NCBI RefSeq assembly: GCF_000025985.1
Contig: NC_003228.3
Span: forward strand, 1,364,001-1,428,000
DNA: 64,000 bases
Reading direction: 5' to 3'
DNA from: Bacteroides fragilis NCTC 9343
GTDB taxonomy: Bacteria > Bacteroidota > Bacteroidia > Bacteroidales > Bacteroidaceae
Shown: piece by piece, positions 7,299 through 15,003 of the stretch
Numbering within the stretch: position 1 is the first letter of the stretch
Layout of the letters: every line of letters begins with the position of its first letter
Program-made: the position numbers and the translations under genes
Notes under the pieces: generated by a model
What the model was told of the DNA's origin: nothing
The model's input: only the letters and a program-made list of their open reading frames with translations
The model's database searches: none

Positions 7299-10200
7299 AT
7301 GGAACAACCTAAGTTGATAAACAACATAAGTGAGCGTGTTGTGGATGACCTCAAGGGACGGTTATCCAAAGGTGCTTGTGTGTCTATTGCTGCGGCTTCA
7401 TTCTCCATTTATGCCTACGAAGCATTGAAAGAAGAACTGGAGCAGGTGGAGCAATTGCGTTTCATTTTCACGTCTCCTACTTTCATCAAGGACAAATCAA
7501 AGAAAGAGAAACGAGAGTTTTTCATCCCTAAACTTAACCGAGAGCGCAATTTGTATGGTACGGACTTTGAAATTCGTCTGCGCAACCAGTTGTCACAGAA
7601 AGCCATTGCCAAAGAATGTGCCGACTGGATTCGCAGAAAAGTGCAATTCCGTTCCAATGCTTCGCAAGAACAGATGGGTGGATTTATGCACATCAACAAT
7701 GACACCCAGCAGGTTTATATTCCATTCAATGAGTTTACCACCACACAGTTGGGATGTGAGCGTGGTGCTAATGTATATAATGTAGTCAATGTATTGCCTT
7801 CACCAACAGCAAGTGCCTACTTGGATATTTTCAATGAGCAGTGGAACAATGATGAGAAGTTTGAGGATGTAACGAAGCGTATATTGGAGTACATAGACAC
7901 TGTATATCAGGAAAATGCTCCAGAATACATCTACTTCATCGCACTTTATAATATTTTCAACGAGTTCTTGGAAGACATCAGCGAAGATGTGTTACCCAAT
8001 GAGCGCACGGGCTTCAAGACCAGTGTCATTTGGAATAAGCTTTACAACTTTCAACGTGATGCTGCGCTGGCTATCATCAACAAGTTGGAAAAATACAATG
8101 GTTGCATCCTTGCCGATTCAGTAGGTCTTGGCAAGACCTTTACGGCATTGGCGGTTATCAAGTATTACGAGAACCGTAATAAGTCGGTGCTTGTACTTTG
8201 CCCTAAAAAACTGAATGACAACTGGCAGACTTTCCGTGCCAATTACAAAAACAACCCCGTAGCTGCCGATCGGCTAAGGTATGACATCCTCTTCCACTCC
8301 GACCTTTCACGCGACCGTGGTTTGAGTAATGGCCTCGACTTGGAGCATGTGAATTGGGGAAACTATGATTTGATTGTAATTGACGAAAGCCACAACTTCC
8401 GCAATGGTGGTAATGTGGACGAAGAGGATGAAGCGGATTTTGATACGCTCGTAGAAACAGACCGCCACAAGGAGAACCGTTATCAGCGATTGATGCGATG
8501 TGTCATCCGTCAGGGTGTGAAAACGAAAGTACTCATGCTGTCAGCAACTCCTGTCAACAACCGATTCGGCGATTTGAAGAACCAGTTACAACTGGCATAC
8601 GAGGGGCGTGTGGAGAATATCAACGAAGCCCTCGAACTAGACCGCAACATTGACGACATATTCAAGTCTGCTCAGACTGCCTATAATCGTTGGGCTAAGT
8701 TGGAGCCAAGCGAACGGACTACGGAACGATTGCTGTCAAGTCTTCAGTTTGACTTTTTTCAGATGCTCGATGCCGTGACCATCGCACGTAGTCGTAGTCA
8801 TATCATCAAGTATTACGACACGAAAGATATTGGCGAGTTTCCTAAGCGGCTTGCCCCTTTGTCTCGTCGTCCGCGTTTGACGGACTTGGGCGATGCCATC
8901 AATTTCAAGGATATTGCCGAGCAACTCAATGCTCTAAATCTTTCCATATACACCCCTTCGCTTTATCTCTTCGATTGTGCCCGTAGTGGTTACAGTATCG
9001 ACTACGATGGTGAAGGTCTGTCTATTGACGGTCGTGAGAAAGGCTTGCGCAAGCTCATGGCCACCAACCTGTTGAAACGTCTAGAAAGTTCGGTCAATTC
9101 TTTCCGACTGACGCTTAACCGCATCCATGAGTACATTCGGCAGACAATGGAACTGATAGATGTATACGACAAGAAACATTCCGGTGCAACCATTGATGTA
9201 TCTTCTTTCACTGATGATATGGACTCATCCGAAGGCGACACCGACCCATTTGCCACCAAGAAGTCGAAGATTTCATTGGCTGACATGGACTATGTGAGTT
9301 GGCGACGCGATCTTGAAGCCGATTTTGAACGGTTAGACCTGCTCTTGCTGATGTTGAAGGACATTACGCCCGAACACGACAGTAAGTTGCAGATGCTTAT
9401 CGAGGATTTGAAACATAAGTTCCGCAACCCGATAAACGGAGGTAACAAGAAAGTGCTTATATTTACGGCATTTGCCGACACAGCCAATTATCTCTATGAG
9501 CAGTTATCCACGAAGATAAAGGAAACCTGCGGACTTGATACGGCTCTTATCACCGGCTCTACCGATGGAAGATGCACATTGCCGAAGTTTCCTATGTCGT
9601 TCAATAATGTGCTGACTTATTTTTCACCTTTGTCGAAAGACCGTTCAGCCCTCTTTCCCAATGCCACGGGTGAGATTGATGTACTTATAGCTACTGATTG
9701 TATCAGCGAAGGCCAAAATTTACAGGATTGCGACTACCTCATCAATTATGACATTCATTGGAATCCCGTACGCATCATCCAGCGTTTCGGGCGTATCGAC
9801 CGTATCGGTAGCCGGAACAAACAAATCCAGCTTGTCAACTACTGGCCGGATATGGAACTTGACGACTATATTCAGCTCAAAGGACGTGTCGAAAGCCGAA
9901 TGAAAGCCACCATCCTTACCGCAGCAGGTACTGGCAATCCGCTTTCTATGGGCGAAGAAGCCGATTTGGAATATCGCCTTGGACAATTAAAAAAGTTGCA
10001 GAATGAAGTGGTCGACATAGAAGATATGGACACCGGTATCAATATCATGGATTTGGGATTGAACGAGTTTCGGCTTGACCTCCTGCAATATGTCAAGGAA
10101 CATCCGGATATTGAACATGCACCTTTCGGATTGAATGCGGTGGTAGCCGGTTCCGAATTGGCGAAACCGGGCGTGATGTTTGTGTTGAAGAATCGCAACA

Positions 10201-10571
10201 ATGCCGTTAATATTGACCGTAAGAATCAACTGCATCCTTTCTACATGGTCTATCTGGCAGACGATGGAGAGGTTATTTGCGACCATCTGCACCCTAAACA
10301 ACTGCTCGACATCATGCGTGCGCTGTGTAAGAACCAAAATGACTATGACCGTGTGCTCTGTGCTGCGGTCAACCGTGAAACGCAAGACGGCCGCCGCATG
10401 ACCAAGTACAACACGTTGCTCCAAACAGCTATTGACAGCATCGTAAGCATTAAGGAAGAGACAGACATTGAGAGCCTTTTCTCTGTGGGTGAGACAACAG
10501 CCTTGCATGGAGAAATTAAAGGTTTGGACGACTTTGAGTTGATAACCTTCTTAATAATTAAAGAGAAATGA
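7299..10571 (+). CDS. SNF2-type helicase with N-terminal PLD-like domain
   Basis: A 1,090-residue superfamily 2 protein. The N-terminal about 180 residues resemble a phospholipase D-like nuclease fold, but the HKD motif is degenerate (GGFMHINND, no Lys two residues after His). The motor has Walker A SVGLGKT near residue 278, DESH near 360, LSATPVNN (motif III), and a C-terminal helicase lobe with ATDCISEGQNL and QRFGRIDRIGS near 800-838. Proteins of this architecture recur with DUF4391, Mod and Res genes in extended type III-like restriction loci. It likely translocates on DNA as part of phage interference; the division of labour with Res is unknown. Its stop overlaps the next start by 4 bp. 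Confidence 0.88.
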   Translation: MEQPKLINNISERVVDDLKGRLSKGACVSIAAASFSIYAYEALKEELEQVEQLRFIFTSPTFIKDKSKKEKREFFIPKLNRERNLYGTDFEIRLRNQLSQKAIAKECADWIRRKVQFRSNASQEQMGGFMHINNDTQQVYIPFNEFTTTQLGCERGANVYNVVNVLPSPTASAYLDIFNEQWNNDEKFEDVTKRILEYIDTVYQENAPEYIYFIALYNIFNEFLEDISEDVLPNERTGFKTSVIWNKLYNFQRDAALAIINKLEKYNGCILADSVGLGKTFTALAVIKYYENRNKSVLVLCPKKLNDNWQTFRANYKNNPVAADRLRYDILFHSDLSRDRGLSNGLDLEHVNWGNYDLIVIDESHNFRNGGNVDEEDEADFDTLVETDRHKENRYQRLMRCVIRQGVKTKVLMLSATPVNNRFGDLKNQLQLAYEGRVENINEALELDRNIDDIFKSAQTAYNRWAKLEPSERTTERLLSSLQFDFFQMLDAVTIARSRSHIIKYYDTKDIGEFPKRLAPLSRRPRLTDLGDAINFKDIAEQLNALNLSIYTPSLYLFDCARSGYSIDYDGEGLSIDGREKGLRKLMATNLLKRLESSVNSFRLTLNRIHEYIRQTMELIDVYDKKHSGATIDVSSFTDDMDSSEGDTDPFATKKSKISLADMDYVSWRRDLEADFERLDLLLLMLKDITPEHDSKLQMLIEDLKHKFRNPINGGNKKVLIFTAFADTANYLYEQLSTKIKETCGLDTALITGSTDGRCTLPKFPMSFNNVLTYFSPLSKDRSALFPNATGEIDVLIATDCISEGQNLQDCDYLINYDIHWNPVRIIQRFGRIDRIGSRNKQIQLVNYWPDMELDDYIQLKGRVESRMKATILTAAGTGNPLSMGEEADLEYRLGQLKKLQNEVVDIEDMDTGINIMDLGLNEFRLDLLQYVKEHPDIEHAPFGLNAVVAGSELAKPGVMFVLKNRNNAVNIDRKNQLHPFYMVYLADDGEVICDHLHPKQLLDIMRALCKNQNDYDRVLCAAVNRETQDGRRMTKYNTLLQTAIDSIVSIKEETDIESLFSVGETTALHGEIKGLDDFELITFLIIKEK

Positions 10572-11377
10572 AATTATCTGATATAGAAATAGGTACTATG
10601 GTCAACTTCTTAAATGAAGGTGGTTATGTCCTGGACTTTAGTACAGCTGATTTTGATGCTTTTACCTATAAAAGCATAGGTGTTCCGCTTTGTGAAACAT
10701 ATAGACTTTCAAAGGGCAAATCTCTGATAGCATATATCAATGATACAAAATACGAAGATAAAATAAAGCTACTTAGCGATTTAATCAGATATTACGAACT
10801 TTCTTCAATGAAGGAACATGATGAAGAAAATCGTAAAAGCCGTGCGGTTGCTTACAAAAAATGCCGTAGCATACTTGATAAAGCAGGTGGTACAATGGTT
10901 ATGACCGCTACGGCTGAAACTTTAAAAGAAGCTTTTGACAGCGATTACATATCAGCCCAAATTGATTTAATGCTCAATCTGAAGGACGGAAATCCAACAG
11001 AAGCAATTGGTAAGGCTAAAGAACTAATTGAAAGTTGTTGTAAAACAATACTTGAATTTGAAGGCTGTACTGTAGATAAAGATTGGGAAGTTCCACGTCT
11101 TGTTGATGAAACTTTCAAACATTTTCATCTGATGCCTAAAAACATCTCTGATGATGTTAAAGGAGCTAAGTCTATAAAGGCTATTCTCGGTAATCTTAAA
11201 GCTATTGCACAAGGCGTTGCAGAACTGAGAAATCTGTATGGTAGCGGACATGGCAAGTCCAGTTCATATAAAGGGCTTGAATCTCGTCATGCTAGTTTAG
11301 CGATTGGAAGTAGTACAACTCTCGTGCGCTTTTTATGGGATTCGTATGAACGGCATCATAATAATGAGGTTAATTAG
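10568..11377 (+). CDS. Abortive infection protein, AbiJ-like NTD with Abi_C domain
   Basis: A 269-residue protein. The C-terminal half carries the abortive-infection C-terminal domain signature: AIGKAKELIESCCKTILE near residue 145, IKAILGNLKAIAQGVAELRN, and YGSGHGKSSSYKGLESRHA near 225-245. The N-terminal part (GGYVLDFSTADFDAF) resembles the AbiJ N-terminal domain 3. Such proteins are linked to phage-triggered growth arrest, though their biochemistry is largely undefined; the conserved RN and H positions suggest an RNase-like site. The gene overlaps the helicase by ATGA, so translation is coupled. It is visibly more AT-rich than both neighbours, suggesting separate acquisition. Confidence 0.8.
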   Translation: MKLSDIEIGTMVNFLNEGGYVLDFSTADFDAFTYKSIGVPLCETYRLSKGKSLIAYINDTKYEDKIKLLSDLIRYYELSSMKEHDEENRKSRAVAYKKCRSILDKAGGTMVMTATAETLKEAFDSDYISAQIDLMLNLKDGNPTEAIGKAKELIESCCKTILEFEGCTVDKDWEVPRLVDETFKHFHLMPKNISDDVKGAKSIKAILGNLKAIAQGVAELRNLYGSGHGKSSSYKGLESRHASLAIGSSTTLVRFLWDSYERHHNNEVN

Positions 11378-11387
11378 ATGAGACAAA

Positions 11388-12071
11388 ATGGACAATATAC
11401 TTAACTACCCCACCTCCACGCACGTGGACAGATTGGTGCCCAAGACAGCCTTTTACAAGCATTTGGAGATTAACACACGCTTGAAGATGCGATTTGTGGA
11501 AGATGTGGAACGTATACAATGGCTCTATAAGTTAGCTCCATCCACCATGAATGTGGATACGGGTAAGACGGTGCATGAAATCGTGATGTTCTTGGTGACG
11601 CTCAAAGCGGAGGATATGCCCGATGATGTGTTTCTTGCCATCGACCGCCAGATGCCTCGCCATGTGGTGTTTGTGTTGCAATATGCCAACCGTGGCCGAT
11701 TGTTGCTCAACTACAAGGAATGGGTAGATGCGAACAAAACACGATTCAACATTTTGAAGACTTTCCGCACAGAATGGATGCCATTGGCAAAGGTGAAGTT
11801 AGAACTTGCAGGGTCGTCACTGGATAATATCTACGAAGCGTTTGCCGGTCAGATTTCCGGATTTGGTACGACCAATGCCGCTGACACGAAGCAGATTATG
11901 GCATTGCAAGATGAATTGGCTCGTAAACGACGGGCAGCGGAAGCCTTGCAGAAGCGTGTACGGAATGAAAGGCAGTTTGCCAAACAGATGGAACTCAACA
12001 GTGAAGCCCGTGCCTTGAAGCGTGAGATTGCTAAGTTGGAAGAGGTACTTAAAACATTAGAAAACAATTAA
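11388..12071 (+). CDS. DUF4391 protein
   Basis: A 227-residue protein I recognise as DUF4391: NTRLKMRFVEDVERIQWLYKL near residue 30, HEIVMFLVTLK, and AIDRQMPRHVVFVLQY near 90. The last about 55 residues are a highly charged coiled coil (KRRAAEALQKRVRNERQFAKQ region). No catalytic motif is evident. DUF4391 genes typically lie between an SNF2-type helicase and a type III Mod gene, as here. It may be a structural or specificity partner of the complex. It lies 10 bp after the Abi_C gene and 12 bp before mod, and its base composition matches the helicase and Mod flanks rather than the Abi_C gene. Confidence 0.8.
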   Translation: MDNILNYPTSTHVDRLVPKTAFYKHLEINTRLKMRFVEDVERIQWLYKLAPSTMNVDTGKTVHEIVMFLVTLKAEDMPDDVFLAIDRQMPRHVVFVLQYANRGRLLLNYKEWVDANKTRFNILKTFRTEWMPLAKVKLELAGSSLDNIYEAFAGQISGFGTTNAADTKQIMALQDELARKRRAAEALQKRVRNERQFAKQMELNSEARALKREIAKLEEVLKTLENN

Positions 12072-12083
12072 GAAATAAAATAT

Positions 12084-13991
12084 ATGACTGACATATTAAA
12101 ACATTTGGATTTGAACTCCGCGGACGGAACGCAACTCAATCTTGATGCGCTCTATCAGATTGCACCTTCTGCATTTACCGAAGTACGTGATGACAAGACG
12201 GGTGCAATTTCCCGAAAGGTAAACTTTGAGGTGTTTCGTCAGTTGCTTGGCGACCATGCCACAGATGGCGAGGGCGAAATGTACCAGTTTACATGGGTGG
12301 GTAAGAACGCCGCTCGTGCGGAGGCTGCCAAACCTACCGATAAGACATTACGCCCGGTGGTGGAAGATTCCATGGATTGGGACAACACAAAGAATATCTA
12401 TATCGAGGGCGACAACCTTGAAGTGCTTAAACTTTTACAACGCTCGTACATGGGTAAGGTGAAGATGATTTATATCGACCCGCCTTATAATACGGGCAAT
12501 GACTTTGTGTATCACGATGACTTTGCCCGTACTGCCGCCGAAGAAGACCTCGAAGCCGGCAGTGTGGACGAACTGGGTAACCGCTTCCGCAAGAACACCG
12601 ATACAAATGGTAAGTTTCATTCGGACTGGTGCTCGATGATTTATAGTCGTCTGTTGGTCGCACGTTCTCTGCTGACGGAGGATGGGGTTATCTTTATTTC
12701 GATTGATGACAATGAGCAGAGAAACCTTAAAAATATTTGTGACGAAGTATTTGGCAGTAGCAATTTCTTGGCGCAAATCGTATGGGAGCGAGCTTATTCT
12801 CCAATTAATTTAATGAAACATTTCTCCCCTTCACATGATTACGTGTTATGTTATGCTAAAAATCTAGATTCTGCTGTATGTAAAGGTATAGCAAGAAGTT
12901 CAGAAGCTGATAATCGCTATACTAATCCAGACAATGATCCTCGAGGTGTTTGGAAAGCAAGTGATTTGTCTGTGGGACCAGCCGTAGAAGAAAATATATA
13001 TACTATTACAACGCCCTCCGGGCGTAATGTAGAGCCTCCAGCTGGGCGCAGCTGGAGGCTCTCACGAAAAGCTTTTCGTGAGAGACTCCAAGATAATAGA
13101 ATTTGGTTTGGACCTGATGGAAATAGCGTTCCTGCAATGAAACGTTTTCTATCTGAACTCAGAAAAACGGGTATTACACCTATGACAATCTGGAAGTACA
13201 CCGAAGTAGATCATTCACAAGGTGCTACTCAAAAGTTAGCCAAATTATTTGACGGGAAAAAAGTTTTTGATTATCCTAAACCTGTAGAATTGATAAAAAG
13301 AATAATCTCTCTATATTCAGATAGTAATAGTATTATTCTTGATTTCTTCTCTGGCTCTGCAACAACTGCACATGCCGTAATGGAACAGAATGCTCTTGAT
13401 GGAGGGTGCAGACAATTTATAATGGTGCAACTTGAAGAAGATTTTTCAGAATCAAGTGATGGTTATAAAATGGGATTCAAAACTATTTGTGACGCAGCCA
13501 AAGAGCGTATCCGTCGTGCCGGTGCAAAAATCAAAGCTGATTCTCCGCTTACTACACAAAATATCGATACCGGCTTCCGTGTGTTCAGATTGGATGAAAG
13601 CAACTACGAAGAAGTATCTATCTCTCCCAATGATTACCAGCAAGACCAGCTCAATTTGTTTGCAGATAACATCAAGCAAGACCGCACCGACCTTGATTTG
13701 CTCTTTGGGGCTATGCTTGCCTGGGGCGTAACACTCGACCTGCCAATGACGCAAGAAGAGGTGGACGGCTGCACCATCTATACTGTGAACGATGGTGACT
13801 TAGTGGCTTGCTTTACCGAGAGAATCACCGACAATGTGGTGGCGGCGATGGCCGACAAAACTCCGCTGCGTGTGCTCTTCCGTGACTCCTGCTTTGCCCA
13901 AGATGACCAAAAGATAAACATCTACGAGCAATTTAAGCAACTGATGGACTGGACCGATGATGAAGCCTTCAAGAATATCAAGGTTATCTAA
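12084..13991 (+). CDS. Type III restriction-modification DNA methyltransferase (Mod)
   Basis: A 635-residue adenine-N6 methyltransferase of the beta class. The catalytic motif IV IYIDPPYNTG lies near residue 131 and precedes the SAM-binding motif LDFFSGSATTAHAVM near 418; the target-recognition region lies between them. Mod provides sequence recognition for both modification and restriction in type III enzymes. The central part, about 12780-13480, is more AT-rich than the flanks, as expected if the recognition domain was exchanged. Three adjacent inverted repeats at 13012-13084 sit inside conserved codons. A RhuM gene is interposed between Mod and its Res partner, which are usually adjacent. 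Confidence 0.9.
   Translation: MTDILKHLDLNSADGTQLNLDALYQIAPSAFTEVRDDKTGAISRKVNFEVFRQLLGDHATDGEGEMYQFTWVGKNAARAEAAKPTDKTLRPVVEDSMDWDNTKNIYIEGDNLEVLKLLQRSYMGKVKMIYIDPPYNTGNDFVYHDDFARTAAEEDLEAGSVDELGNRFRKNTDTNGKFHSDWCSMIYSRLLVARSLLTEDGVIFISIDDNEQRNLKNICDEVFGSSNFLAQIVWERAYSPINLMKHFSPSHDYVLCYAKNLDSAVCKGIARSSEADNRYTNPDNDPRGVWKASDLSVGPAVEENIYTITTPSGRNVEPPAGRSWRLSRKAFRERLQDNRIWFGPDGNSVPAMKRFLSELRKTGITPMTIWKYTEVDHSQGATQKLAKLFDGKKVFDYPKPVELIKRIISLYSDSNSIILDFFSGSATTAHAVMEQNALDGGCRQFIMVQLEEDFSESSDGYKMGFKTICDAAKERIRRAGAKIKADSPLTTQNIDTGFRVFRLDESNYEEVSISPNDYQQDQLNLFADNIKQDRTDLDLLFGAMLAWGVTLDLPMTQEEVDGCTIYTVNDGDLVACFTERITDNVVAAMADKTPLRVLFRDSCFAQDDQKINIYEQFKQLMDWTDDEAFKNIKVI
13012..13084. repeat. Cluster of perfect inverted repeats inside mod
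   Basis: Three structures lie end to end in coding DNA: CGCCC at 13012-13016 with GGGCG at 13020-13024; a hairpin with 14-bp perfect arms at 13031-13044 and 13049-13062 around loop GGCG; and a 26-bp perfect palindrome at 13059-13084 centred on an AAGCTT. The encoded residues (PPAGRSWRLSRKAFRERL) agree with the usual Mod family pattern here, so no codons appear inserted. The density of perfect symmetry is far above chance for coding sequence. Confidence 0.85.
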
Positions 13992-14001
13992 ATTCGCGAT
14001 T

Positions 14002-15003
14002 ATGGAAGAGAACAACAAAATACTCATCTATACGGATAGCGAAGGCTTGACCAAAATAGATGTAATATTAGAAGACGAGACCTTGTGGCTTACGCAAGCG
14101 CAAATGTGCGAGCTGTATCAAACCAGTAAGTCGAACGTAAGCGAGCATATCAAGCACATATTTGAAGAGGGTGAATTACAGGAAGATTCAGTTGTTCGGA
14201 AATTCCGAACAACTGCCTCCGACGGTAAATCATATATGACTGCATACTACAATCTGGATATGATTATCGCCCTTGGTTATCGCATACGTTCTATCATAGC
14301 AACCCGTTTTCGTCAATGGGCTACGCAGCGGTTGAAAGAATATATGATTAAAGGTTTCGCTCTTGACGATGAACGACTGAAACAACTTGGAGGCGGTGGC
14401 TATTGGAAAGAGCTGTTGGAGCGCATCCGGGACATCCGTGCCACAGAAAAGGTGCTGTACCGCCAAGTGTTGGAAATATATGCCACAAGTATCGACTATG
14501 ACCCAAGAGCTTCTGTTTCGCAAGAGTTTTTCAAGAAAGTGCAGAACAAGATACACTATGCCATACACGGCCATACGGCAGCCGAACTGATTGTGGAACG
14601 TGCCGATGCCGAAAAGGATTTTATGGGATTGCTTACATTCAAAGGGAATCAGCCTACTCTGTCAGAAGCTCGCACAGCCAAGAATTATTTGGATGAGAAG
14701 GAACTTCGTGCTATGGGGCAGTTGGTATCTGGATATTTGGACTTTGCAGAGCGTCAGGCAGAACGAGAGCAACCAATGACAATGAACGATTGGGCTAACT
14801 ATTTGGATAGGATTCTTACCATGTCGGGAGAACAATTGCTATTAGATTCCGGCAAGGTGTCGCACACGGAAGCTATGGAACATGCTACCAATGAATATCG
14901 CAAATACAAACAACGCACTATCAGTGATGTGGAACAAGATTATCTGGACTCCATCAAGCGAATTGGCAATATAGGTAAAAAAGGAGACAAAAATGAAAAT
15001 TAA
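14002..15003 (+). CDS. RhuM-family protein, first copy
   Basis: A 333-residue member of the RhuM family, named after a Salmonella pathogenicity-island gene. An N-terminal winged-helix-like region (LWLTQAQMCELYQTSKSNVSEHIKHIFEEGEL) is followed by the family core AYYNLDMIIALGYRIRS near residue 90, FRQWATQRLKEY, and ATSIDYDPRA...HGHTAAELIVERADAEK near 180-230. ATG 14002, 10 bp after the mod stop, is chosen over the frame start at 13957 inside mod. Its end overlaps the res start by 11 bp. RhuM genes often lie inside restriction-modification loci; a regulatory or DNA-binding role is plausible but unproven. Confidence 0.85.
   Translation: MEENNKILIYTDSEGLTKIDVILEDETLWLTQAQMCELYQTSKSNVSEHIKHIFEEGELQEDSVVRKFRTTASDGKSYMTAYYNLDMIIALGYRIRSIIATRFRQWATQRLKEYMIKGFALDDERLKQLGGGGYWKELLERIRDIRATEKVLYRQVLEIYATSIDYDPRASVSQEFFKKVQNKIHYAIHGHTAAELIVERADAEKDFMGLLTFKGNQPTLSEARTAKNYLDEKELRAMGQLVSGYLDFAERQAEREQPMTMNDWANYLDRILTMSGEQLLLDSGKVSHTEAMEHATNEYRKYKQRTISDVEQDYLDSIKRIGNIGKKGDKNEN

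Noticed and set aside
12435..12776. 113-codon frame antisense to mod
   Set aside because: It lies fully opposite the conserved mod frame and shows no family resemblance.
13012..13084. Palindromic insertion element adding codons to mod
   Set aside because: The encoded residues fit the usual Mod pattern (PP-x-GR-x-W), so no extra codons are evident; the symmetry lies in codon choice.
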